The notes under the pieces: model-generated
The model's database searches: none
What the model saw: only the letters and a program-made list of their open reading frames with translations
Told to the model about the DNA's origin: nothing
Made by a program: the position numbers and the translations under genes
Shown: positions 43,529 to 52,283 of the stretch, piece after piece
Position numbering within the stretch: position 1 is the first letter of the stretch
Layout of the letters: each line of letters opens with the position of its first letter
DNA from: Bacillus sp. AFS015802
Lineage (GTDB): Bacteria; Bacillota; Bacilli; Bacillales; Bacillaceae_B
Assembly (NCBI RefSeq): GCF_002561455.1
Contig: NZ_NTUP01000066.1
Location: forward strand, 106,800 to 170,799
Length of the DNA stretch: 64,000 nucleotides
Direction: 5' to 3'

Positions 43529-43555
43529 CATAAAATTTCGAAGGGATGATTAACG

Positions 43556-43684
43556 ATGAAAAAAACTTACACAGCTCCAACATTTGTATTATTAGGAAGT
43601 GCAGTTCAACTAACTAAAGGTGGTTTCGTATCACAATATGCAGAATGCCCGGAAAGCTACTGCGAATTCTACGCAAGAGGTTAA
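43556..43684 (+). CDS. lasso peptide precursor (A), 42 aa
   Basis: ATG preceded by AAGGGAT; the peptide reads MKKTYTAPTFVLLGSAVQLTK then core GGFVSQYAECPESYCEFYAR followed by a last G. The leader matches the Firmicute lasso pattern Y-x2-P-x-[L/F]-x3-G-x5-T exactly (Y5, P8, F10, G14, T20), with Thr at position -2. The predicted core is G22-G42: the ring would join Gly1 to Glu9. Cys10 and Cys15 lie in the tail and may form a disulfide, which would resemble class IV lasso peptides such as LP2006. It is downstream of B1-B2-C and upstream of the exporter. Gene calling usually misses it because of length. Confidence 0.88.
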   Translation: MKKTYTAPTFVLLGSAVQLTKGGFVSQYAECPESYCEFYARG

Positions 43685-43736
43685 TTTTTTAAATAAACAA
43701 TAAGCGCTGTATAACAATATGATTTCATAGTAATCC

Positions 43737-43751
43737 TAGGTGCCCACTACT
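43737..43751 (-). repeat. right arm of the inverted repeat flanking the precursor gene
   Basis: TAGGTGCCCACTACT, perfect reverse complement of 43514-43528. It lies between the precursor stop and the exporter's ribosome site. Confidence 0.85.
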
Positions 43752-43775
43752 GTGTAAATAATAGGAGTGAGGATT

Positions 43776-45479
43776 ATGAATACAATATCGAGTCATTATA
43801 TTCGTCTATATAAAAAAGAGTGGATTGGAATAGCATTATGTATCCTCTTAACTTCATTATTTCCATCTTTTATACCCTTAATCAATAAACTATTAATTGA
43901 TGAGGTTTTTATAGATAATCGTTTTAATCTATTCTGGATCATTTCTCTCATTTTTTTTATATTGTTGGTTATTACCTCATTTGCCAATTATTATCGCCAT
44001 AAAAAAATACAAATTGTGAGTGAAAAGATAAAGATTGATCTATCGAGCAAAACTTATAGAAAGTTGATACAAAAAAAATTATTGTTCTTTGAGAAGCAAC
44101 AGACGGGAGAAATAATGTCGTTGTTTCAATCTGATATTCCTCAAATAATCAGGATTTACAGGGATTTTATTCCCACGCTTCTTCAAATAACCGTTCAGGT
44201 TATTTTTTCAATCACGGTATTATTTTTTGTCAGCAAGATTGTTCTTTTATTAGTTTTATTTTTTTTGCCAATTTCTATATTCATATCTAACAGATTCAAG
44301 GGTGAAATTCGTCATAATTCGCTGGCGTACCAAGATACTGTAGGGATAATAAATGCTAATCTCCATGATAACCTTATGGGAGCTAAAGAAATTATTTATC
44401 ATACAAAAACAAAAGAAAGTATAAATGAAATGAATATATCATTTAACCAAATGTTACAACCAACGAAGAACTTATCACGAGTTTTGGGTAAGTCAAATGG
44501 TAGCAACTTTTTTATCTATTGGTTTTCTTTTATCATTGTCTTATTAATCGGTGGATATTTAACGTCAATAGGTGAAATAACGTTGGGATCTTTAATTGCA
44601 ATGCTTTCTTATTTCATGAGTTTATTTGGCCCGATTAATTTTCTGATTGAAATATATAATTCTTATCAATCAACTTTCGGTGCGAAAAAAAGACTCTCTG
44701 AAATAATCAATTCATCTAATAATAAAATTGGTGTAGAAAATCATTATCATTCTATTGATAAAATAAAGTTTGCAAACGTATCGTTTAAATATGAAAACAG
44801 CAAACCTATTTTAGAAAATGTTAATATTTGTTTTAATAAAGGGGAATTGGTATCAATTGTCGGTTCTAGCGGAGTAGGTAAATCGACCTTAATAAAACTC
44901 TTATTGAAATCGATTTCACACACAGATGGGGAGATTGTAATAAATAATATCCCAATAAAAGATTGGGAAGTTGAAAATCTTTACAAGAAAATTTCTTATC
45001 TTAGTCAAGACTATTATCTCTTTAATAAAAGCATTAAGGAAAATATTCTGTTTGCCAATAATAGTTTAACTGACGATTCTATGATTGAAATAAGTAAGCA
45101 AATTGGTGCTCACAATTTTATTAATACGTTGAATTCTAAATACTTATATAGTTTAGGTACAAATGGAATGAATTTATCTGGTGGTCAGAGGCAAAGAATA
45201 GCCCTTATAAGAGCCTTAGCAAAGAATTATGATGTGTTGATATTAGATGAAGGTACCTCTAGTCTTGATCAACGCTCGGCAAATGAACTTATAGAGTATT
45301 TAATTGAGTTAAAATCAAAAAATAAAATCATCATTATGATAACTCACAATCTAGAGTTAGCTAGAAGAACAGATGTCACTTATGAATTGGTAAATGGCCA
45401 ACTTATAAGAAAAAATTCAATGGATTTATTTCATCAAGAACTAAATAAAGAGGAGGAAGTAGTGGGATTCAAATATTAA
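43776..45479 (+). CDS. lasso peptide exporter, ABC permease-ATPase fusion (D)
   Basis: ATG 43776 is favoured over GTG 43767 because AGGAG stands 8 bases before it; 567 residues starting MNTISSHYIRLYKKEWIGIA. Six hydrophobic segments (residues about 15-300) precede an ABC ATPase with Walker A VGSSGVGKST, Q-loop SYLSQDYY, signature LSGGQRQRIAL and Walker B VLILDEGTSS. As an exporter homologue of lasso D proteins it should secrete the mature peptide and confer self-immunity. Its position right after the precursor gene supports this. Confidence 0.9.
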   Translation: MNTISSHYIRLYKKEWIGIALCILLTSLFPSFIPLINKLLIDEVFIDNRFNLFWIISLIFFILLVITSFANYYRHKKIQIVSEKIKIDLSSKTYRKLIQKKLLFFEKQQTGEIMSLFQSDIPQIIRIYRDFIPTLLQITVQVIFSITVLFFVSKIVLLLVLFFLPISIFISNRFKGEIRHNSLAYQDTVGIINANLHDNLMGAKEIIYHTKTKESINEMNISFNQMLQPTKNLSRVLGKSNGSNFFIYWFSFIIVLLIGGYLTSIGEITLGSLIAMLSYFMSLFGPINFLIEIYNSYQSTFGAKKRLSEIINSSNNKIGVENHYHSIDKIKFANVSFKYENSKPILENVNICFNKGELVSIVGSSGVGKSTLIKLLLKSISHTDGEIVINNIPIKDWEVENLYKKISYLSQDYYLFNKSIKENILFANNSLTDDSMIEISKQIGAHNFINTLNSKYLYSLGTNGMNLSGGQRQRIALIRALAKNYDVLILDEGTSSLDQRSANELIEYLIELKSKNKIIIMITHNLELARRTDVTYELVNGQLIRKNSMDLFHQELNKEEEVVGFKY

Positions 45480-45525
45480 ATATTTTTTTATTTTCTATTT
45501 AATTTTTATTATAAGGGGGAGTAGC

Positions 45526-46392
45526 ATGATTAAATTCAAACAATCATGGGGAGAAGCGTTATTGATCATAATCGGGATTATTCTCGTCAGCGCTGCATCC
45601 GGGATATACAAAGACCAAACATTCTCCCTTATTACATACGCTGAGGAATTAGTCAGTTTATGTAAGGAATTACTGGCGCCTCATAAGTTAGTGTACACTA
45701 ATCCTGTTGCAGACGTGGAACGCCCATTATTTCCTATCATATTCATTGCCTTTCTGAGCAGCGCGAAAATATTCTTTCTTTCCCTGGGTATGGCCCTCAC
45801 AAGTTCTATTATTCTTTTAGTGATTTATTATTCGGTCGGCAAAAGGATTAGGAAGATCATGCAAGGTGTTTCTTTTTACCTTGGTGCGTTACCTGATATT
45901 TTTGTCATAGGAATCCTTCAAATCTTTGTTGTTTGGTATTTTAAGAAATCAGGTATTCTATTAATTGATGTGGCTTCAGTGGGTGAGAACCAGGTGGTTC
46001 TGTTCCCCGCTATTACCCTCAGTATCCTGCCGACTTTTTTCTTCTTGGGTTCTATGGTGTCTTTTCTGAAAGAAGAAGAGGGGCTTCCTTATGTTGAACT
46101 TGCTAAAGGGAAAGGTCTCAGTAAATACCGGATTATGTTCATTCATATGATGAGGAATGTATTGGTCAGTTTAACCTATCATGGAAAGCAGATTATTTGG
46201 ATGATGCTCTCCAATTTATTAATCTTAGAATATTTATTTAATGTCTTTGGGGTCACATCTTTTCTATTTTCCTATAACACTCCATCTATTTTTGCTATCA
46301 CCGCGATTATGCTTTTCATTCCATTATATCTTCTATTGAAATTGCTCCAGCTTATGATTTCAAAGAAAATAGGGAAGGAGATGAGTCTTTGA
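45526..46392 (+). CDS. DppB/OppB-like ABC transporter permease (second pair)
   Basis: A 288-residue membrane protein resembling that at 37122-37991: GVTSFLFSYNTPSIF ending, EAA-type loop VELAKGKGLSKYRIMFIHMM and hydrophobic segments such as IIIGIILVSAASGIY and ILLVIYYSVG. It lies 46 bases after the exporter, with GGGGGAG upstream of ATG, so it may be part of the lasso operon. No ATPase or binding protein is encoded with it. Confidence 0.85.
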   Translation: MIKFKQSWGEALLIIIGIILVSAASGIYKDQTFSLITYAEELVSLCKELLAPHKLVYTNPVADVERPLFPIIFIAFLSSAKIFFLSLGMALTSSIILLVIYYSVGKRIRKIMQGVSFYLGALPDIFVIGILQIFVVWYFKKSGILLIDVASVGENQVVLFPAITLSILPTFFFLGSMVSFLKEEEGLPYVELAKGKGLSKYRIMFIHMMRNVLVSLTYHGKQIIWMMLSNLLILEYLFNVFGVTSFLFSYNTPSIFAITAIMLFIPLYLLLKLLQLMISKKIGKEMSL

Positions 46393-47414
46393 GAACATTT
46401 AACCGACATCATGTTATCATTACCTTTTGTTTGATGTTCATCGTTGTGTTAGTTGGATGGAGCATTTTCTTTAATGTTACGGATGGGAAGATCCCTAATA
46501 CATTTATTCTTTATGACGATGCTGGAAAAATCATTGGAGATGCGCCGTTTCCTCCATCAGCTGATTTTCCATTTGGAACGGACCGGAAAGGAGATCACCT
46601 TTTCTATAAAGTATTGGAAGGGGCGCAGTATACACTTGGCGCAGCCATTGTCATTTCTATTCTCAGTTTTGTACTTTCATTTTATGTTGGTGTCGTCGGT
46701 GGGTTTCTTCAATCAAGAGCGAAGAAATGGACTCAAACAATGTTCACATCGTTCTATTTTATCCCCCAATCCATTATCGCATATAATGTTTTATATCCAT
46801 TGTTATGGGAGCCCCCTAAAGGATTTGAAACAAGTTTTCAAGAGAGAGTCATATTACAAGTGATTACTTTAGCCGTATTGACAGCCCCTACCACGGCAAT
46901 CTTAATTTCGAATGAAACAAAAGAGATTCTTCAAAAAGAGTTTGTGACAAGCGCGAGAGTATTGGGAGGAAGTCAGTTTTTTCTCTTTCGGAAACATATT
47001 CTTCCCCATTTAAAACTGCGACTCTTTATCATTTTTCCTAAAATTACGATACAAGTCCTTTTAATCATCGCTCACTTAGGATTCTTTCAACTGTACTTTG
47101 GAGGCACTGAGGTTTGTTACGGACCATTTTGTGATCCTCCTTTGCCAATCGTGCAGGAATGGTCAGGGATGATGTCGATGAACTTTATTGAATTGTATAA
47201 TGGGTGGTGGATCTTTATGGTCCCTATGGCCTTTTTTGCCTTGACGATTTTATCGTTAACAGGCATTGCCCAGGGGCTTGAGCGTCTCTTGGAAGAAGGT
47301 GAAGAAGTGGCCTTGTCCTCTACTGAAGAAGATGGGGGCACAGCACTAAACAAGAAGATGGATCAAAAAACTGATGCTGATTTTTCTAGGGTTACGAACC
47401 ATTTTCATGCTTAA
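46389..47414 (+). CDS. DppC/OppC-like ABC transporter permease (second pair)
   Basis: A 341-residue protein with N-terminal membrane helix (LMFIVVLVGWSIFF), the DppC-type exported motif FPFGTDRKGDHLFYKVLEGA, the EAA loop TSARVLGGSQFFLFRKHI and further helices. It overlaps the DppB-like gene (TTGA). Two Cys in GGTEVCYGPFCDPP are unusual for this loop. It probably forms the membrane core with the preceding protein. A terminator follows. Confidence 0.85.
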   Translation: MRTFNRHHVIITFCLMFIVVLVGWSIFFNVTDGKIPNTFILYDDAGKIIGDAPFPPSADFPFGTDRKGDHLFYKVLEGAQYTLGAAIVISILSFVLSFYVGVVGGFLQSRAKKWTQTMFTSFYFIPQSIIAYNVLYPLLWEPPKGFETSFQERVILQVITLAVLTAPTTAILISNETKEILQKEFVTSARVLGGSQFFLFRKHILPHLKLRLFIIFPKITIQVLLIIAHLGFFQLYFGGTEVCYGPFCDPPLPIVQEWSGMMSMNFIELYNGWWIFMVPMAFFALTILSLTGIAQGLERLLEEGEEVALSSTEEDGGTALNKKMDQKTDADFSRVTNHFHA

Positions 47415-47448
47415 TTATATTCTATTTTAATTCAAGACAAGAGCAAGT

Positions 47449-47482
47449 GAGGGAATGCCATTTTGGCATTTCCTCATTTTTT
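47449..47482 (+). terminator. terminator ending the lasso/permease region
   Basis: GAGGGAATGCCA (47449-47460) pairs with TGGCATTTCCTC (47464-47475), one G-U pair, then ATTTTTTATT. Confidence 0.8.
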
Positions 47483-47650
47483 ATTGAGAAGAAATTTAAT
47501 CCTTCACTTATCCCAGCATCTGATCATAATATAAATCCCCGATTGCCCCCTATATTAATTGCCAGTGATTTATGTATAAAGTGTGTTCTAATTTGTTATT
47601 ATTCCGGCAAGTCGAGGCAAGATATTAGAAAATAATTAGAAATAATCCCC

Positions 47651-47674
47651 ATTTGTTACATAAATGTAACAAAT
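47651..47674. promoter_or_regulatory. 24-bp perfect palindrome in the gap 47483-47944
   Basis: ATTTGTTACAT-AA-ATGTAACAAAT. It may be an operator for the methyltransferase operon starting at 47945. Apart from this and a 61-codon minus frame at 47702-47887 that I cannot support as a gene, the 460-bp gap holds nothing I recognise. Confidence 0.45.
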
Positions 47675-47944
47675 GTAATATTTAGTAGGAAATCATCATT
47701 TTTAATTTCTTCTAAAAGGTGCAACACTCACTACCATAGGCATTCTATTAAACGAGAGTATAACAGCATTAAAAATGAATTTGTGATGAATCATAGGGCT
47801 CTTACGGTGGTTATAAAAGATTTCTGAGGTGAAATGAAGACATCGTTCCATCATTGAAATAACACTAATGTAAAATGGTAGAAACAATGGATTTCATTTC
47901 CTTTAGTATAATTAAATTACCACTAATTGTTAGGAGTGTTTATT

Positions 47945-48643
47945 TTGCCTGAAACCATTAAAATTTACGCTGATTTATTAGCAATGTTAGATTCTCTAGT
48001 AAGAGATTCATCAATTTTTTGGGATGAATTCTATTCCGATCGAGATAAGAAGATTCCAATTTTTAAGAATACACCTGATGAGAATCTAGTTTCCTATATA
48101 CAAAAAGGAATAGTCAAAGCAGGAAAAGTACTAGATCTCGGATGCGGAGCAGGAAGAAACGCCATCTATTTAGCTGAAAATGGGTTTGAAGTAGATGCTG
48201 TAGACATATCGAAGGTTTCATTAGATTGGGCCAAAGAGCGATCGGACGAAAGAGGTCTCGCTATTACGTATTTTCATGAAAATATATTTGAATTGAATGT
48301 ACAAAAGGGAGAATATGATTTCATTTATGACTCCGGCTGTTTTCACCATCTAGCCCCCCACAGGAGAATTACCTATATTGAGTTATTGAAAAGAGGACTA
48401 AAAGAAAACGGTCATTTTGGAATTACTTGTTTTGCTGTTGGGGGAAGTTTAGGAGGTGCTGAATTATCTGATATAGAAGTGTATCAAAAAGGAACTTTGA
48501 TGGGAGGTTTAGGGTACACACTAGAATCGTTAACAGATATTTTCAGCGAATTTGAGCCGTTAGAAATGCGAAGAATGGTCGAGAGTTGGGATGGGAAGAC
48601 GTTTGGTTCATCCGATCTTTTAGCAGGTTTGTTTATAAAATGA
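47945..48643 (+). CDS. SAM-dependent methyltransferase
   Basis: TTG 47945, eight bases after AGGAG, is the likely start (the frame opens at 47927). The 232-residue protein starts MPETIKIYADLLAMLDSLVR. SAM-binding motif I is VLDLGCGAGRNAIYLAENG, motif II DAVDISKVSLDWAK, and post-motif FHHLAPHRR suggests a tellurite-resistance/class I small-molecule methyltransferase. Four bases overlap the next gene (ATGA), so the two are coupled. Confidence 0.85.
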   Translation: MPETIKIYADLLAMLDSLVRDSSIFWDEFYSDRDKKIPIFKNTPDENLVSYIQKGIVKAGKVLDLGCGAGRNAIYLAENGFEVDAVDISKVSLDWAKERSDERGLAITYFHENIFELNVQKGEYDFIYDSGCFHHLAPHRRITYIELLKRGLKENGHFGITCFAVGGSLGGAELSDIEVYQKGTLMGGLGYTLESLTDIFSEFEPLEMRRMVESWDGKTFGSSDLLAGLFIK

Positions 48644-49520
48644 GTACAATAGTAGATAATTTCATCAGAGAAGTTGAGAGAGAATGTAAACATTTATGTA
48701 GGTTAGTCAGTATTCTCCCGTTTGCTTCTGGTGTGGAAAATTGTGTGTTTCTTGGACAGACTCTTGAATGGGGGAAAGTCGTAATTAGAGTACCTTGGCA
48801 CACCATGAGCAAGGATCAGACAAAAAGAATCTCTTCTAGAGAAGGACTGGAGAAGGAATATCAATTAACGATGTTTTGTTACCAACATCGGCTACCTGTC
48901 CCTAAAATTCACCTTTTCCATAAAGGGGAAGAATTGAATTTCATCATTCAAGAGTATGTACCTAGTGACACGGCTATTGATCCCCCTTTAGATGAGGTGG
49001 GGAAGCTTGTGAAAGCAATTCATCAAATCAACGTTCCTTCAACCTTTTTACGTAATGCACACGATGTTTTACCAGAGCGAATCTCCAAAAACATAAAGAA
49101 TTTCCATACTATTTTCAATCATTCCATTCTTTACCAAGCAAGCACGAATTGATGAAAGTATTCCAATCGTATCCTGCTGAAAATAAATTATTACATATGG
49201 ATATAAGACCTGAAAATATTCTTTTCAAGAATCGGCAAATAGTCGGTCTCTTTGATTGGACAAACGCCTTGGTGGGTGACCCTGTATTGGAATTGATGAG
49301 AATCAATGAGTACGGTTGCTTGAGTGACGAATTTATTGATCATTATGATGGTTTTGAGAAAGAAATTAACCGAGTACCAGATTTGGTGAGGTGGCTGTAT
49401 CAACTGGACACCAGTCTTATGCTCACTCTTTTATTTGAAGAGTTAGGTGAAAAATCTCAAGGAAGTCGTGCATTGAAGCGCTTCGCTCATCTCCATGGAA
49501 AAATAATGAAGGCTTTATAA
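48640..49520 (+). pseudogene. aminoglycoside phosphotransferase-like gene, frameshifted
   Basis: Frame 1 (48640-49152) encodes MSTIVDNFIREVERECKHLC with the N-lobe nucleotide-binding strands (VFLGQTLEWGKVVIRVPW). Frame 3 (49149-49520) holds the catalytic loop LLHMDIRPENILF (H-x-D-x4-N) and the metal-binding GLFDWTNALVGDP. Reading the second frame backwards gives LPSKHELMKVFQSYP right after HS in frame 1, so one base appears missing in the run ATTCTTTACC around 49124-49134. Intact, the protein would be a 290-residue kinase of small molecules such as choline, homoserine or aminoglycosides. Coupled translation of both halves or a sequencing error remain possible. It is coupled to the methyltransferase. 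Confidence 0.75.
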
Positions 49521-49717
49521 TTTGCTTCTTTCATTAAACCAGCTAATTAAAGATCAGCTAATTGATCACGGACTGTTGGCCTTATGCAGGTTAGTTGAAA
49601 TGTGAATGGTTATCACAGTCGCTTGAAGAGCTGGATGAATCGTTTCAATGGATTGGTGACAAAATACCTTGACCATTATTTGAGTCGGTTTCTATAAGCA
49701 TAGGGGAGGGATGTTTT

Positions 49718-50593
49718 TTGGGGAAAGAAACCATTTATAAAAGTGAAGGGAAAAGACTTATTTCTCAACATTACGATAACTATCTAAAGTCGTTTGATTT
49801 TGATGTTGAGCAGATATATGTAGATACAAGTTATGGTAAAACACATATTCTTGTAGCAGGACCACCAGAAGGAAAACCTATTTTTATATTTCAGGGTGGT
49901 AATTGTATAAATCCAATGACTTTCTCTTGGTTTTTACCACTGGTAGATAAATACAGAGTTTATGCACCAGATACAATTGGTCATCCAGGATACAGTGGTG
50001 AAAGTAGAATTTCGGCAAAGGACAATAGTTTTGCCCAGTGGATAAAGGAACTAATGGATTACTTTAATATAAATAGTAGTGCATTTGTTGGTCCGTCCTA
50101 CGGTGCAGGGATTATTTTGAGATTGGCCACATTTATGCCAGACAAAATTGACTGTTCTGTATTGGTATCACCAGCAGGAATAAGATTAGGTCCTAAGATT
50201 AGAATGATTAAAGATATTTTACTTCCATTAGTCTTATTTCAGGGGACATCATCACAAAAATATCTCAATAAAATAACTGATATTATGTCAGATAACAGTA
50301 TGAGAGAAATTGATAAAAAAATTATTGGAGATGTATTTAAATATATTAGACTTGAACAAGAAATGCCCAAATTAACTACGAAGGAAGAATTATCAAATTA
50401 TAGCTCGCCCACTTTCATCATAGCAGGGAAAAAAGATGTCTTTTTTCCTGAAAGTAGATTAAATAAAGCAGCTAGAGAAATCATTCCAAATTTAATTGCA
50501 TTTAAGACTTACGATATGGGACATTTCCCATCTGAAGAACATCTGATAAAAATTAACAATGATATTGTAGAGTTTTTAAAGGATTATTACTAA
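49718..50593 (+). CDS. alpha/beta hydrolase
   Basis: TTG start after GGGGAGGG; 291 residues. Oxyanion region IFIFQGGNCINP, nucleophile elbow FVGPSYGAGIILRL, acid in IAGKKDVFFPE and histidine in MGHFPSEEHL. The fold resembles carboxylesterases or C-C hydrolases of small substrates. It stands alone, before a 740-bp decayed stretch. Confidence 0.85.
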   Translation: MGKETIYKSEGKRLISQHYDNYLKSFDFDVEQIYVDTSYGKTHILVAGPPEGKPIFIFQGGNCINPMTFSWFLPLVDKYRVYAPDTIGHPGYSGESRISAKDNSFAQWIKELMDYFNINSSAFVGPSYGAGIILRLATFMPDKIDCSVLVSPAGIRLGPKIRMIKDILLPLVLFQGTSSQKYLNKITDIMSDNSMREIDKKIIGDVFKYIRLEQEMPKLTTKEELSNYSSPTFIIAGKKDVFFPESRLNKAAREIIPNLIAFKTYDMGHFPSEEHLIKINNDIVEFLKDYY

Positions 50594-50710
50594 CCCCTGT
50601 ATCTTTTTTTAACCATGGAGATTTAATGCAACATGGGAACTTCAAATCAATATGAAGTTTTCTTTAATGTTTTAAAAATCAACACTATTCACTAACTTAA
50701 AAAGACATTG

Positions 50711-50839
50711 AAAAGAAGAGTGCTAATAGAATATAGAAATATGGGATACGGTACGATTACAATAAAGAAAATTCTTTGGGAATTACAATGAAAGAATTGG
50801 TTTTGAAGTAGCAGGAGTTAATATGATTAAACAGGTTTA
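50711..50839 (+). pseudogene. GNAT acetyltransferase remnant
   Basis: One frame reads RVLIEYRNMGYGTITIKKIL (the YR-x2-GYG acetyl-CoA loop), then stops; another continues NERIGFEVAGVNMIKQV, the usual C-terminal GFE strand. The parts lie in different frames with bases missing between them. Most of the protein is gone. The rest of the 50594-51332 gap holds a terminator and a ycxB fragment. Confidence 0.4.
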
Positions 50840-50880
50840 ATGAATTGGAAAAAAGCCTAGTGTTAGATAGTTATTTCATG

Positions 50881-50914
50881 AAACCCCAGAGGCAATTCTG
50901 ACTCTGGGGTTTTT
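50881..50914 (+). terminator. rho-independent terminator in a non-coding gap
   Basis: AAACCCCAGAG (50881-50891) pairs perfectly with CTCTGGGGTTT (50902-50912), then TTTT. Confidence 0.75.
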
Positions 50915-51015
50915 ACTGTTAAATGTAGTGCTATTCACAACGACATTTCTACTGCTAATTGGGGGAGATAAGGTTTTTCCCTTCCTTAACGAAACCTCTT
51001 AGAAACAGTTATGAT

Positions 51016-51072
51016 GGTCTTTTTCATTTTTCTTCATACTAACTCCAGAGGTTTTCTCTAAATAATCTGTAA
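51016..51072 (-). pseudogene. fragment of a ycxB-like gene 3' end
   Basis: The minus strand reads TDYLEKTSGVSMKKNEKD, nearly the C terminus of the YcxB-like protein at 31603-32214 (ITDYLEKTSGVQYEEKGK), with about 80% DNA identity over 57 bases. No upstream part of the gene is left. Confidence 0.6.
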
Positions 51073-51332
51073 ATAAGATAAGAACTGTCCCCAACTCGTT
51101 CACAAAAAAGGGTTATGCCACTTTTTGTGGAATACTAGATAATAGAAAGCCTAACGATCCTTATCTATTCAAATCCGTATCTTTACAAACGGACTGTCAT
51201 ATCGAACCTTCCTAGTTTTATCCGTGAAACAAACGGGGAATAGTGAAAAGAGTGTGAGAGACAGGAGAAAGATGGACTTGCTCCATTTTCGTAGAATGCT
51301 AGATACTCTATTCATAAAAGGAGGTTCCGTGT

Positions 51333-52220
51333 ATGTTCCCTATGATTATCGCAAAATTACTGCGCCTCTATTCTAATCAATCCAAACACACACCTATGAT
51401 CCCTCAGCAGAAAGTAAAAATGAAAAAAGATGTGTTCGTTGAAACATCTGTCGGGCCCACTTCCATTTCCTTCTACTATCCTTTAGCAGCAAATCAGAAA
51501 AAGCTCCCTGTCTATATCAATTTCCATGGCGGGGCGTTCATCATGAATGATAAGGAGCTAGATGATCCCTATTGCCGCTATCTTGCGAATCAGGCCGAAT
51601 GCGTTGTTCTGAATGTCGAATACGGCAAAGCACCCGAGTATCCTTTTCCGAAGGCCATTGAGCAGGGCTATGAGATCATTCAATGGATGAAGGGAAGAGG
51701 GGAGGAACTGGGCATTGATGCAGAAAAGGTCATGGTAGGCGGACAGAGCTCAGGTGCCAATATTGCCGCAGCCCTTTGTCTCTACCTTGAAGAGAAAGGG
51801 GACGAGCAGCCCTTGCTCCAAGTGCTATCGTGCCCAATGCTGGATTTCGTCACCCCTCACGCGGAGAAGCCGGAACCGGGCAAGTGGCGTTCGCTCTTTC
51901 CCGGAGTAGCCCATTTCATCCATCTCTGCTATCTCCCAGTGCAGGGGCAGGCGGGGCATCTTCTCGCTTCCCCTGTCCGTGCCGAGGTTAACAGCCGCTT
52001 AGCCTCAGCCCTGATCCTCATAGCTGAGTCCGATGCATTCAGGCCGGAAGCGGAATGTTACGTGGAGAAATTAAAAGCAGCCGGGGTGAACGTTCAAGAG
52101 GCGTTATTCAAGGGCTGTTCCCATGCGTTTACCCATCTGGGACCACAGGAAAGAGCAGAAGAGGCCTGGCAAATGATCGCAGGGAAAATCAAGACTGTGG
52201 CTGAAGCCCCTCTCTATTGA
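51333..52220 (+). CDS. HSL-type carboxylesterase (alpha/beta hydrolase)
   Basis: 295 residues with the hormone-sensitive-lipase marks: oxyanion motif NFHGGAFIMND, nucleophile GGQSSGANIAAAL, acid in AESDAFRPEAE and histidine in GCSHAFTH. Such enzymes hydrolyse short acyl esters. AAAGGAGG precedes the ATG. Base composition is noticeably more GC-rich from here on, marking the return to ordinary chromosome. It precedes the carotenoid genes, but a link to carotenoid acyl chemistry is only suggestive. Confidence 0.85.
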   Translation: MFPMIIAKLLRLYSNQSKHTPMIPQQKVKMKKDVFVETSVGPTSISFYYPLAANQKKLPVYINFHGGAFIMNDKELDDPYCRYLANQAECVVLNVEYGKAPEYPFPKAIEQGYEIIQWMKGRGEELGIDAEKVMVGGQSSGANIAAALCLYLEEKGDEQPLLQVLSCPMLDFVTPHAEKPEPGKWRSLFPGVAHFIHLCYLPVQGQAGHLLASPVRAEVNSRLASALILIAESDAFRPEAECYVEKLKAAGVNVQEALFKGCSHAFTHLGPQERAEEAWQMIAGKIKTVAEAPLY

Positions 52221-52283
52221 ATCATGGCAAAACACATCCAACGTTTTCCTTTAAAGGTAGAGAGGGTATAAGATAAGGGCAGA

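Noticed and set aside
43490..43751. The precursor region as a transposon-like mini-element
   Set aside because: The terminal inverted repeats are perfect, but no target-site duplication flanks them and no transposase is present, so I report only the repeats.
47651..47674. TnrA/GlnR binding site
   Set aside because: The half-sites look right but the spacer is 8 and not 7 bases, and the neighbouring genes are not nitrogen genes.
47702..47887. 61-codon minus-strand frame in the gap before the methyltransferase gene
   Set aside because: No ribosome site or recognisable domain; the phrase-like C terminus is not enough to call a gene.
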